From Allodiplogaster sudhausi (Eukaryota > Nematoda > Chromadorea > Rhabditida > Diplogasteridae): a stretch of 64,000 bases of DNA. The notes under the pieces are model-generated. The model was not told where the DNA came from, ran no database searches, and was given only the letters and a program-made list of their open reading frames with translations. This document shows, piece by piece, positions 1 through 14,156 of the stretch (positions are counted from its first letter, which is position 1; every line of letters starts with the position of its first letter). Both the position numbers and the translations under genes were made by a program. The stretch is taken from positions 903,501 to 967,500 of the forward strand of contig CALZFC010000056.1 in the NCBI GenBank assembly GCA_945643635.1, in the 5' to 3' direction.

Positions 1-72
1 TCAACCAAGTCATCCCGGTATCTCTCTCTTGGCCAAGGAGACATCAATAGACTACCACGATGATGATTGCAG

Positions 73-251
73 ATCGAGGGAGAAGACCGCTTGGATTGGC
101 TGCAGTCCCATTTTGAAGAAACTCTCACGAAGAGTCTCGCGTTTGTTGCGAACTTTGACTCAACAATTATGCCTGCCAAGGATCCTGAGGAACTCTGCCA
201 AGCAATTGGTATGTTTTCAATGCGCTCTCTGTCTCTCTCTGTCTCTCTCTG

Positions 252-284
<33 letters not shown>

Positions 285-432
285 GTCTCTGTCTCGCCTT
301 CTTTATCCCTTTCTTTGTCCATTCAATTTGTGGACGGTTAAGTGAACACTTTGGAATTGTGAAGAACATGAAATTGTAGGTATTGACATCGGAGACATCG
401 TCGAGTACCTCACTCCATCTCCCGCTTCATAG
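73..432 (+). CDS. 3' end of an unidentified gene (last two exons)
   Basis: Two exons, 73-208 and 380-432, join in phase (GCA ATT G | GT ATT) and end at TAG 430-432. The intron 209-379 starts GTATG, ends TTGTAG and holds a (CT)n run at about 225-295. The encoded tail is acidic and helical (begins IEGEDRLDWLQSHFEETL, ends VEYLTPSPAS). I do not recognise the family. The gene enters from the left of the window, so its start and most of its length are missing. The clean phase match across the intron is the main reason to call it coding. It has the same strand as the two genes that follow. Confidence 0.5.
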
Positions 433-1114
433 TCTCTCATCTTTGCTACACGGTTTTAAAATTGGCCCGGTACCAGCTATAATGTCGTTTTCTTATCTAT
501 AATGTCCTTATTATTCTTTTTAAATAAGTTTTTATTACACTTGCATATTTTTTCTTTTACTTTGTCCTCAAAGATATTTCATTTCCTGATGATATTGCCT
601 CTTTGATTGCTTGTTTACATAAAGACAATAGTATATATACCCTGTCCGCTTGAAAGTGTTGGAAGCATCACGCGACTTTCTAATGTATTTCGATTACACC
701 TGGATTTTAGGGAGCGATAAGAGGAAAGTGGGGAAGAACAACTGGTGGCATTTGTTTCCAGTTTCCAGTGTGTTCAGGGAGGTTAAGTCATTTGTTAGTG
801 CACTTGGATGAGGTGCTTGTGGAGTATATCAATTACCATTTTACACACCATAATCCTATCACACGCCGCACACCAGCTTCTGCACGCTATCATCCGGAAA
901 GCGGTCTATTTTTCTCCCATGTGTCGCTGTTATATGTGAGCTTCTTAAAAGAAGTTGTAGAGAGTGAGTGCTAATCAGGGGTGGCCAGCCCCGGCCCGGC
1001 CCCCGGGGGGGGGGCCTGGGGCCGGATATTTTCGGCTCCCGGCCACCCTGGTGGTGATACTTTCATCCTTCATTTCTTTCTCTTGTCGAACGCGAGGCGT
1101 AGGCGGCCTGCGCC
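433..1114. other. Intergenic region before PFKFB
   Basis: Mostly AT-rich sequence between the unidentified upstream gene and PFKFB. No open frame here shows splice or family support. It contains the small MITE at 976-1050, about 65 bp upstream of the PFKFB start codon, so the MITE lies in the promoter or 5' UTR of that gene. Confidence 0.6.
976..1050. mobile_element. 75-bp hAT-type MITE
   Basis: The segment starts CAGGGGTGGCCAG and ends CCGGCCACCCTG. The ends are imperfect inverted repeats (CAGGGGTGGCC against CAGGGTGGCC) of the CAGGG type seen at hAT termini, and the interior is GGGCC-rich. The 8 bp before it (GTGCTAAT) and after it (GTGGTGAT) match at 6 of 8 positions, as expected for an aged 8-bp target duplication. 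It resembles the termini and GC-rich subterminal style of the hAT element at 44,905. It has no coding capacity. The assignment is inferred from the ends alone. Confidence 0.55.
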
Positions 1115-3973
<2,859 letters not shown>

Positions 3974-4528
3974 GAGGGAGAGCGCTACCTCGAGACTGTC
4001 TTCTCTCCAAAATTATCAATAATTACATTAGTCGATTATTGCAGTATTTTCATTCGTAATAGGGTTTATATTATGCTCAGCAGTAATTGTGAATGGTTTG
4101 CTCAAGAAATTTAGTTTATTGCAAGTGTAGATATTTAGTTTTTTTTTCAGAATTCCTATGCTATTACGATTTGTTCGTAACTTTCTCACGAATTGTTACA
4201 GGGAGGAATTTGATTCTCTTCCGGTGTTTTCGCTAGAATTGAACGGCCTTGGGATCATGCAGAAATATTTTCAATGCCTTTAGCTGTACTCATAAAATAT
4301 AGATTTTTTTTTCTGAAATAGAAAGATTCTCCAAAAGGTATTCATAGCTCACACTGAATTTTCTGCCTATGATGAGAGTATAGTTTGCCGTCTTGTCAAT
4401 GATAAACATTGTTTTAAGTTCTCATTCTTGAGGTTGCGAGGTTTTAACCTTTTGTTACTGAAAAGGCCTGAGTGTCCAAGCCGAGGACTGTGTTGGGAGT
4501 TGTGAGGGAGGTTGCAGCTGCCCTGTAG
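3974..4528. other. Intergenic region, no gene seen
   Basis: AT-rich sequence between the PFKFB stop and the myotubularin start. It contains AATAAA-like strings near 3,920-3,930 just before the last PFKFB exon, but no convincing exon or repeat. The myotubularin promoter should lie here. A TAG directly before its ATG (CTGTAG|ATGG) could be an acceptor for an unseen 5' UTR exon. Confidence 0.4.
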
Positions 4529-4982
4529 ATGGACGGAATTGAGATGGTGGAAGGGCCAGTTGCCCCTCCCTGGCTTATTTCGGGTGAAAGCGTCCAACTC
4601 TGTGGTACGAACTTCGTTTTGCACATCATGACGGTGGCAGAAGTAAGTCTTCTACAGATCGGAATGTTGGGTGCCTGGCACCTCAAGGAAGACACGAGGG
4701 ACTGGCTTACGTCACTAATTACAGATTCCGTTTTGAGAATTCAGCAAGCATGCACGACTGCAAGAAGGTTTGCTTTGGAAGGGACCACCTTCCCTGCTCC
4801 TCAGAAACCATTCCATTACAGACATTCGTGGCTGAGGTCCCGCTCGGTCTCGTTCTTCGGGTTGACAAGGTTGGCGGCCAACTTAACAACAAGAGCGAGA
4901 TTTATGGACTCCAAATTCTATGCAAGGTGCGTCCCCTCTTAGTTAATGCGAATCATTTGATGTGCTTTCACTCCTTTTTGCT

Positions 4983-5017
<35 letters not shown>

Positions 5018-5939
5018 TCCAGGACAACCGAGCAATCCGCCTGTTTTCCGACCCTTCGGTGCACGGCAGACGCGCCCTGTACGAGTGCCTGCAGCGGCAT
5101 GCCTTCCCCCTCTCCTCCGGCCGCTCCTCCCGTCTCTTCGCAGAGTCTTTCTTCTCGGCCGGAGGAGCTTCTCTCTTCTCTGTTGATGGCTGGCAAGTGT
5201 TCAATCCTCAGCGTGAGTTCTCTCGAATGAGAATTCCTTCCGAGTGGGTAATCAGCGAGATCAACATCAATTACGACCTCGCCGACACTTATCCGAAATA
5301 TGTGAGTTACTCATGAGGGATTCGGAAGGGAGGGTCACAGTGCCCTGTTTTTAACACTGCCGTACCATCAGCATATTAAGGTTGTGATTCCAAAGCAAGC
5401 TCATGAAAGAGGAACTTCGTTCATTCGCAAAGTCGCCGACTTCCGCAGTCGACAGCGTTTCGCGGTATGTTTCAGGTGTTTTATCTGTCTTCCTTCCCAG
5501 TCACCCTTCTACAGGTTCTGAGTTGGCTGAACAGGACAACTGGGGCAAGCATCACTCGCTGTGCTCAGCCGCTCACTGGAATGACCTACCGGAAGTGCAC
5601 GGAGGATGAAGAGTGAGTTTTCAGCTGCAGTTCACTCTGTCATTCTTCTCTTCCAGATACATGAAGATGATTATGGCTGCGAATCTAAGTGGCCATCAGC
5701 TGTTTATCTTCGATGCTCGCCCCGTCATCAATGCCAATGTAAGGCGTTTAAATCTTCCCTCTTCTTGGAGGTTTAAAAACTAGAATATTATTTGCTTAAA
5801 TGAAACGTAATTACTATAAGACGATCCGGCCATGGTAGGTGAATCGAGCGAAGGGAGGTGGTCATGAGGAGGAGTACGATAGATGCTCCTTGCACTTCCT
5901 CAACATTCAGAACATCCATGCAGTCCGCGAGTCGTGAGT

Positions 5940-5982
<43 letters not shown>

Positions 5983-6839
5983 ATCTCTATCTCTCTCTCT
6001 CTCTCCGCCGCTCTCTCTCTCTCTCTCACTCTCACTCCAACTTAGCCTGAGCAAGCTGATGGAGTCGTTATACCCGAGAGTGGATGAGAAGAACTATCTG
6101 AAGGCGGTGGAGGAGAGTCGTTGGCTCTCTCACATCCACTCCATCATTCACGGGGCCAACCAAGTTGTGCAGGCTCTGCAGAAGGAGAGATGTTCTGCTC
6201 TTGTTCATTGCTCGGATGGATGGGATAGAACTGCACAGGTTACTAAGAGAGATGGAGGGATATTGAAGGATGCTTTCCTTTAGTTGACTGCCCTTGCCAT
6301 GCTGCAACTGGATGGCTACTATCGAACCATAGAGGGCTTCGCTGTGCTGATCGAGAAAGAATGGTGTTCCTTCGGCCACAAGTTCAGCCAGAGATGCAGG
6401 CATGGAGTGGATGTCACTGGTGACAATGAAAGGTCCCTTCTCTTTTCTTTCTCACATCTCTTTCATTGCTTTTTTGCAGATCTCCTATTTTTGTGCAATT
6501 CATCGATTGCGTGTGGCAGATCTTAAAGCAGGTTTCTTTTATTCACCATCAATACCTTTTCTATTAAAAACAATATTTCTAGTTTTATCCTACCCTATTT
6601 TCTTAGGAATACCGACTTATTGTCACAACTCATTTAAGAAGGTTGAGATCTGAAATGAATTCCTTTAAAGTACGAGTGTTACTTCGAGTTCACTTCTGAA
6701 CTTCTCCGTGTGATTCTGGATGAATTGTACACTTGTCGTTTCGGGACATTTCTTTACGACTCGGAGAAGGAGCGTCTGAAGATCCATGTTTGTTTCCCTG
6801 TTTTCTATTTTATGCAGTCCATTCGTCCTCCTTGTTCTC

Positions 6840-6884
<45 letters not shown>

Positions 6885-7336
6885 CCTCCCTCTCCCTCTC
6901 CCTCTTTCTCTCTCTGTCCTACTTCCCAGTCCTGTTCCTCAACAACGGTCTCTCTGTGGTCGTACATTCTGAGTCGCCGGCGGGATTTCTTGAATCCCTT
7001 CTTCATCTCCACAACTCGCGTCCTCACTTCGAATCCTTCTCTCCGCGTTCTCAAAGTTTGGACTGAATACTACGGGCAACATAACGATGCTATTCTCTCT
7101 CCATCTTCCATTGTGCGTTTCATGATAAGAGTGGGAGGGGTGATGGGGAGAGAGGGAGGGAGAGAGAGAGAGAGAGTGAAAATAGCGGAGATAGAGAGGT
7201 CTTCAATGATTGGTTTCTTCAGGCTGCCCGACGCGCTGCTCTTTCTCGTGGCTGCGGTCGCCGTGCATTGTTGGATGAGATGGTACTGACGGAGGAGCAG
7301 CTGAGCTCTCGCTCTCATAATCTCACTTCTGTCTAG
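4529..7336 (+). CDS. MTM1: Myotubularin-family phosphoinositide 3-phosphatase
   Basis: Removes the 3-phosphate from PI3P and PI(3,5)P2 on endosomal membranes. Thirteen exons join in phase: 4529-4604, 4658-4926, 5023-5301, 5381-5464, 5515-5612, 5657-5738, 5839-5933, 6046-6238, 6284-6432, 6480-6531, 6671-6787, 6930-7112, 7223-7336, giving about 596 aa, close to MTM1/MTMR2. An N-terminal PH-GRAM domain is visible ([16 protein letters not shown], then [18 protein letters not shown]). The phosphatase domain has the active site [10 protein letters not shown] with Cys about 383 and Arg about 389, so it should be catalytically active, followed by [11 protein letters not shown] and [10 protein letters not shown]. 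The conserved TVSLWSYI is near the C-terminus. No FYVE or long coiled-coil tail is seen. Introns at about 4,985, 5,945-6,035 and 6,845-6,915 hold (CT)n runs. MTM1/MTMR1/MTMR2 subgroup by overall pattern. Confidence 0.95.
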
Positions 7337-7387
7337 CTCTCCTCAACTCTCTTTTCTCTCTCGATCTCTATTTCTTCCCTCTCTCTC

Positions 7388-7460
<73 letters not shown>

Positions 7461-7713
7461 CTCACCATCTCAGCTCTGGCTAGCTCCCTCAACTCTCTCA
7501 AACACTTGGCTCGAATGCAATTCAGTTCCGAATTTCTTTTGTATAGCGAATATACGTGCCACTTACTGTGATAATTGGTATCATATTTATTAAATACAGT
7601 TAAATATACAAATGAGTTTAAAGAGCTTCTCGGAATTATGTAACGTTTTCTCCTCCAAACGTGTTAATGTATACCCAGAGATGATTTCCTAACGAAAAGG
7701 AAGCATGAAGTTA
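7337..7713. other. Convergent 3' region with (CT)n runs
   Basis: Sequence between the myotubularin stop (plus strand) and the TMEM94 stop (minus strand). Nearly pure (CT)n occupies about 7,380-7,456, probably in the myotubularin 3' UTR, followed by AT-rich sequence. No separate gene is seen. Confidence 0.6.
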
Positions 7714-8501
7714 TTAGTAAGGGGAATTCATTCCGAGTTTCGTGTCGAATCCAAATTTCCTGCGCCGTTGGTCAAGTGAAAAATTATCCCGTAGACGTCT
7801 TTTATGGAGATGGCCAAGTAAGAGAAGAAGAGGAGACCAAGAGAGGAGAAGCAAGAACAGTGGGGAGGGGATGAAAGAGAACAGAGACTGGCCGAGTTGC
7901 CAGTGACTCAGGGACAACTGGAAGACCACACTGCCTACAGCCATGGCCAGCCACCCGGGGTTGCGGACGGGTGGGCGGAGCCAAAGGGCATCAAATGAGA
8001 AGACTGAGAGGCTGCTGCAGAGCAGAAGGCACCAAGTGGTCTGCAAGGAGCAATCCTTCTCCGTTCATCTCAGACAGGGCTTACCACGAATCCAATGACG
8101 TGTTGGATCTGGTGGATACTTAGGTGACGAGGGGAACCGAGAGAGCATAGGAACGGGGAGAGACAGACAACGTGAGAGTGTTCTGCCAGCTGCAACATCT
8201 TTCCTTCCTCTTGGTCACATATCTCAGCACTCGGTTTTTTTTTTTCGAGAAAATAATTTAAAAAAATAAAAATAAACGGACGAGGATATAGAAAATGGAG
8301 AGGATGAAAAAGACATTCGGGAAGAATGTGAAGATGAAAGCAGATAAAGAGACGGAAGATGAGAGGAGTGGAAGGAGAGCAGGCTGGGAAGGAGCAGACG
8401 GCTTTGCATAGCGGACCACGCCGTCATCTCCTGCAGCTATGGAGATGGCCAGGCACGGCATCAGCAGAGATGACCACGCCAGAAGCTGAGGCAAAGTAAA
8501 A

Positions 8502-8544
<43 letters not shown>

Positions 8545-9276
8545 GTGGGTAGAGAGGAAGGTAAAGGGTAGAAAGCAGAGCAAGCAGGCGATGCAGAAGA
8601 GTGAAAGAGTGAAGGAGAAGAGAACTAGGAAGGAGAGAGATGCAGACAGCATTCCCATTTTTCGACGGCAGAAGGATAGTAATGGGGAGATTGAAGTCAG
8701 CTGCAAATAGACTAACAATAGAAAAAGGAAAGAGAAAAGAATACAACCTGTGTTTGATTGATCACGGCAAGAGAATGAAGTGTAGCTATCTGGATTGCAA
8801 GTTCAGAGAGGGAAGAGGAAGAAGAAGAAGGAGTGGCAGGAGATTCGAGCGAGCAAGAAGGGGACGAACGGCAACAGACAGCGAGCCCGGCAGAGGATGA
8901 CATGAACACGCGCCAGTTCACAGCACTCAGAGCGAGGCCGAGTATCAACTCTTCCTCCCCATTCTCCTGCGAAAGAGAGAAAGAGAGAGAGAGAGACAGA
9001 GAGTGGGCAAAGAGAAGACAGGGAGAGAGAGACAAAGAGTTGGTAGAGAGAAGAGAGAGAGTTGGTAGAGAGAAGAGAGAGGGAGAGAGAAACAGAGACA
9101 CAGAGAGAGAGAGAAACAGATAGTGGGCTGAGAGAAGAGAGCGAGAGACAGAGAGAGGGAGAGCGACAGAGAGTTGGTAGAGAGAAGAGAGGGAGGTGGG
9201 GCAGAGAGAAGAGAGGAAGTGGAAGAGACAGACAGTGGGCAGAGAGAAGAGGGTGAGACAGAGAACGAGAGTTGGC

Positions 9277-9322
<46 letters not shown>

Positions 9323-10916
9323 AGCGAGTGGAAGAGACAGAGAGTGGGCAGAGACATACGGAGAGAGAGAGAAAGAGAGTTGGCAGAGAGAAGAGAGGTA
9401 GGGAGAGACAGAGACAGAGAGAAGAGAGGGAGAGAGAAACTGAGATAAGTAGTGGTGCACGAACATGCATAATCTCGACCATCTGAGAGATGTCCTCTGC
9501 AGTGCAATCTGTGAAGAGAGACACAAGCAGTGGAACGTTGTCCACTTCCTGGAGATGTGGACGAACCTGCATGCCAGGAGAGGAGTTAGAAATGGAAAGA
9601 GGGAGAGACAAAGAGAGAAAGAGAGAGAGAGGCAGAGAGAGAGAGAGATAGAGAGAGAAAAAAGGAGAGAGACAGAGAGAAACTGAGGAAGATTTAAAAA
9701 GTATGTGTCTTACGTGTTGAATGCCACAAGGAAGCTTAGCCTTGTTGGGTGGCAGCTCGGGGACTCTCCTGTTCAGAGATTCGCAGGATGACTGCTCCAG
9801 CAGGCGGAGCTCCTCGCAACTTCATAGGATATATAAAATTTTAAAGGCCCACAATCCGTTGAAGGAAGGAAAAAAACCTCTTCGTTGTGAGTCTTCGGTT
9901 TGTTTGCCAGCGATTCAGGATTCCTTCTTTCTTCACTGCAATTTGGGAACCAATCTGGGCATTTCTTTTTTTTTTCATTTAACAACTTAGTTTTCTCACG
10001 ATTTCTCTATGAAAATTACATAGAACCATGTAGAACAAACAAGCGGCAAGACTGATGTGGCAATTCCATCCCGCCTCCAGTCCAAGTTTCTCAGCGAAGA
10101 CTCGACTCCGAAGTTGGTTTTCGCGAGAGAAGAACACGAATCGAACACATTCTCCTTGCAATTCCTCGGAGAGAGAAACAGCACGAGGAAATACCTTCAG
10201 AGAAGAATCACTACAACATTATAGAGAAAGAGTGTGCCAGACTGAACTTGATATTGGAGGGCAACAAGAGCGAGGAAGACGTGGGACTTGAGAAGAGAGT
10301 CAAGACCTTCCTGCTGCGAAGGGAGACTGAGTACGGACTGGGATCGCAAGGATCCACCCCAGCCAGGGTCTCCCGTCATCTTTCGAATCACATCGAAGAC
10401 GCCGCCGTCCAGGAAATCACACGAGGAGCCACAGAGCGGGCGGTACGTTAGAGCTGTGCAGAAACTGCAATTTGAAGAGATCACCTGTAAAAGTTGTCAG
10501 GAAACGAAGGAAATGGAAACCCAGTGAAGGAGTGCCTTGGGGAGAAGTCAGCGGCTGCTCTGGCTGCCTTCTGAGTAAACACGCAAAGCTGTTTGCCATC
10601 CCAGAAGGCTTCGCAGAGAGGAAGAAGAAGTCGACCATTCCCCGAGCAGAAGAGAGAGGAATGAATGGAGTCATCCACGGAACTCTCCACGCAAACGGCA
10701 GTCTCCACTTGGGAGTCGTCCAGTGGATGGAGTGCTCTAATAAGAAATCACTCACAACAATCGACAACAAAGTCGGACACAAAGAGAACGGAAAGGCTAA
10801 CAATGCAAAGATGTACAATCTGCAAATCTCACTCACGAAGCACGCGACGACTCGCGATTTGAAGGCACGGCGATTCCGAAGAACGGACCGGAATTTTCCC
10901 CATCTCTTCCAGTTTC
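7714..10916 (-). CDS. TMEM94: TMEM94 homologue, C-terminal exons
   Basis: Minus-strand exons encode the C-terminal half of a TMEM94/KIAA0195-type protein, a P-type-ATPase-like ER membrane protein linked to Mg2+ handling. Gene order: 10,916-10,837 (KLEEMGKIP); about 10,740-10,540 (CEAFWDGKQLCVF); 10,484 to about 10,290 (CTALTYRPL, HVFLALVALQYQ); about 10,165-10,060 (GECVRFVFFSRENQL, VFAEKLGLEAGWNCHIS); about 9,940-9,880; about 9,820-9,720 (NKAKLPCGIQH); 9,578 to about 9,480 (VRPHLQEVDNVPLL, FTDCTAEDISQMVEIMH); 8,965-8,729; 8,705-8,551; 8,489 to about 8,260; about 8,200-8,090; 8,040-7,714. The last exons encode several hydrophobic membrane segments, and the protein ends FGFDTKLGMNSPY, the conserved TMEM94 tail. 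Three or four internal junctions (near 10.5, 10.0 and 8.25 kb) are not settled to the base. Introns at 8.5, 9.0-9.45 and 9.6 kb are (CT)n-rich on the sense strand. Confidence 0.88.
8970..9680. repeat. GA-rich simple repeats in TMEM94 introns
   Basis: Two blocks, about 8,972-9,445 and 9,590-9,685, are degenerate (GA)n interspersed with GTTGGTAGAGAGAAGAG and GTGGGCAGAGAGAAGAG words. They lie between TMEM94 exons, so they are intronic and read CT-rich on the sense strand. The overlapping Leu/Ser-rich and Arg/Glu-rich open frames are composition artefacts. Confidence 0.85.
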
Positions 10917-10957
10917 CTGCATTCACATTACGGGCAAGTGAAGATTCCATCTGTATA

Positions 10958-13900
10958 CTTACTGTAGAAGAGATTGGAGGGAGCAGAGGCAATGAGTAGA
11001 GGGAAGAAGAGAAGGGAGAGAGGAAGAGAGGGAGTCTTACTGTAGAAGAGATTGGAGGGAGCAGAGGCAATGAGTAGAGGGAAGAAGAGAAGGGAGAAAG
11101 GAAGAGAGGGAGTCTTACTGTAGAAGAGATTGGAGGGAGCAGAGGCAATGAGTAGAGGGAAGAAGAGAAGGGAGAGAGGAAGAGAGGGAGTCTTACTGTA
11201 GAAGAGATTGGAGGGAGCAGAGGCAATGAGTAGAGAGAAGAAGAGAAGGGAGAGAGGAAGAGAGGGAGTCTTACTGTAGAAGAGATTGGAGGGAGCAGAG
11301 GCAATGAGTAGAGGGAAGAAGAGAAGGGAGAGAGGAAGAGAGGGAGTCTTACTGTAGAAGAGATTGGAGGGAGCAGAGGCAATGAGTAGAGAGAAGAAGA
11401 GAAGGGAGAGAGGAAGAGAGGGAGTCTTACTGTAGAAGAGATTGGAGGGAGCAGAGGCAATGAGTAGAGGGAAGAAGAGAAGGGAGAGAGAAAGAGAGGG
11501 AGTCTTACTGTAGAAGAGATTGGAGGGAGCAGAGGCAATGAGTAGAGGGAAGAAGAGAAGGGAGAGAGGAAGAGAGGGAGTCTTACTGTAGAAGAGATTG
11601 GAGGGAGCAGAGACAATGAGTAGAGGGAAGAAGAGAAGGGAGAGAGGAAGAGAGGGAGTCTTACTGTAGAAGAGATTGGAGGGAGCTGAGGCAATGAGTA
11701 GAGGGAAGAAGAGAAGGGAGAGAGGAAGAGAGGGAGTCTTACTGTAGAAGAGATTGGAGGGAGCAGAGGCAATGAGTAGAGGGAAGAAGAGAAGGGAGAG
11801 AGGAAGAGAGGGATTCTTACTGTAGAAGAGATTGGAGGGAGCAGAGGCAATGAGTAGAGGGAAGAAGAGAAGGAAGAGAGGAAGAGAGGGAGTCTTACTG
11901 TAGAAGAGATTGGAGGGAGCAGAGGCAATGAGTAGAGGGAAGAAGAGAAGGGAGAGAGGAAGAGAGGGAGTCTTACTGTAGAAGAGATTGGAGGGAGCAG
12001 AGGCAATGAGTAGAGGGAAGAAGAGAAGGGAGAGAGGAAGAGAGGGAGTCTTACTGTAGAAGAGATTGGAGGGAGCAGAGGCAATGAGTAGAGGGAAGAA
12101 GAGAAGGGAGAGAGGAAGAGAGGGAGTCTTACTGTAGAAGAGATTGGAGGGAGCAGAGGCAATGAGTAGAGGGAAGAAGAGAAGGGAGAGAGGAAGAGAG
12201 GGAGTCTTACTGTAGAAGAGATTGGAGGGAGCAGAGGCAATGAGTAGAGGGAAGAAGAGAAGGGAGAGAGGAAGAGAGGGAGTCTTACTGTAGAAGAGAT
12301 TGGAGGGAGCAGAGGCAATGAGTAGAGGGAAGAAGAGAAGGGAGAGAGGAAGAGAGGGAGTCTTACTGTAGAAGAGATTGGAGGGAGCAGAGGCAATGAG
12401 TAGAGGGAAAAAGAGAAGTGAGAGAGGAAGAGAGGGAGTCTTACTGTAGAAGAGATTGGAGGGAGCAGAGGCAATGAGTAGAGGGAAGAAGAGAAGTGAG
12501 AGAGGAAGAGAGGGAGTCTTACTGTAGAAGAGATTGGAATGAGCAGAGGCAATGAGTAGAGGGAAGAAGAGCAGTGAGAGAGGAAGAGAGGGAGTCTTAC
12601 TGTAGAAGAGATTGGAGGGAGCAGAGGCAATGAGTAGAGGGAAGAAGAGAAGTGAGAGAGGAAGAGAGGGAGTCTTACTGTAGAAGAGATTGGAGGGAGC
12701 AGAGGCAATGAGTAGAGGGAAGAAGAGAAGTGAGAGAGGAAGAGAGGGAGTCTTACTGTAGAAGAGATTGGAGGGAGCAGAGGCAATGAGTAGAGGGAAG
12801 AAGAGAAGGGAGAGAGGAAGAGAGGGAGTCTTACTGTAGAAGAGATTGGAGGGAGCAGAGGCAATGAGTAGAGGGAAGAAGAGAAGGTAGAGAGGAAGAG
12901 AGGGAGTCTTACTGTAGAAGAGATTGGAGGGAGCAGAGGCAATGAGTAGAGGGAAGAAGAGAAGGGAGAGAGGAAGAGAGGGAGTCTTACTGTAGAAGAG
13001 ATTGGAGGGAGCCGAGGCAATGAGTAGAGGGAAGAAGAGAAGGGAGAGAGGAAGAGAGGGAGTCTTACTGTAGAAGAGATTGGAGGGAGCAGAGGCAATG
13101 AGTAGAGGGAAGAAGAGAAGGGAGAGAGGAAGAGAGGGAGTCTTACTGTAGAAGAGATTGGAGGGAGCAGAGGCAATGAGTAGAGGGAAGAAGAGAAGGG
13201 AGAGAGGAAGAGAGGGATTCTTACTGTAGAAGAGATTGGAGGGAGCAGAGGCAATGAGTAGAGGGAAGAAGAGAAGGAAGAGAGGAAGAGAGGGAGTCTT
13301 ACTGTAGAAGAGATTGGAGGGAGCAGAGGCAATGAGTAGAGGGAAGAAGAGAAGGGAGAGAGGAAGAGAGGGAGTCTTACTGTAGAAGAGATTGGAGGGA
13401 GCAGAGGCAATGAGTAGAGGGAAGAAGAGAAGGGAGAGAGGAAGAGAGGGAGTCTTACTGTAGAAGAGATTGGAGGGAGCAGAGGCAATGAGTAGAGGGA
13501 AGAAGAGAATTGAGAGAGGAAGAGAGGGAGTCTTACTGTAGAAGAGATTGGAGGGAGCAGAGGCAATGAGTAGAGGGAAGAAGAGAAGGGAGAGAGGAAG
13601 AGAGGGAGTCTTACTGTAGAAGAGATTGGAGGGAGCAGAGGCAATGAGTAGAGGGAAGAAGAGAAGGGAGAGAGGAAGAGAGGGAGTCTTACTGTAGAAG
13701 AGATTGGAGGGAGCAGAGGCAATGAGTAGATTGAAGAAGAGAAGGGAGAGAGGAAGAGAGGGAGTCTTACTGTAGAAGAGATTGGAGGGAGCAGAGGCAA
13801 TGAGTAGAGGGAAGAAGAGAAGGGAGAGAGGAAGAGAGGGAGTCTTACTGTAGAAGAGATTGGAGGGAGCAGAGGCAATGAGTAGAGGGAAGAAGAGAAG

Positions 13901-14156
13901 GGAGAGAGGAAGAGAGGGAGTCTTACTGTAGAAGAGATTGGAGGGAGCAGAGGCAATGAGTAGAGGGAAGAAGAGAAGGGAGAGAGGAAGAGAGGGAGTC
14001 TTACTGTAGAAGAGATTGGAGGGAGCAGAGGCAATGAGTAGAGGGAAGAAGAGAAGGGAGAGAGGAAGAGAGGGAGTCTTACTGTAGAAGAGATTGGAGG
14101 GAGCAGAGGCAATGAGTAGAGGGAAGAAGAGAAGGGAGAGAGGAAGAGAGGGAGTC
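10958..14156. repeat. 78-bp minisatellite array A (~41 copies)
   Basis: Tandem copies of a 78-bp unit that on the plus strand begins TCTTACTGTAGAAGAGATTG and continues through purine-rich GGGAGCAGAGGCAATGAG-type sequence; about 83% of plus-strand bases are purine. The array lies in TMEM94 between the exon starting at 14,244 and the exon at 10,916. On the gene strand each unit reads GTAAGACTCC...CTCTTCTACA, so a 5' splice site recurs every 78 bp. The last unit downstream instead runs into GTAAGTATAC and a 46-nt intron (10,962-10,917), which looks like the original exon/intron junction. Internal variants occur in repeated order, for example the copy pairs near 11,810-11,880 and 13,215-13,280. 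Confidence 0.97.

Noticed and set aside
8258..9611. Leu/Ser-rich proteins of up to 299 aa on the minus strand and Arg/Glu-rich ones on the plus strand
   Set aside because: They translate GA/CT simple repeats between TMEM94 exons; only short parts overlapping true exons are coding.
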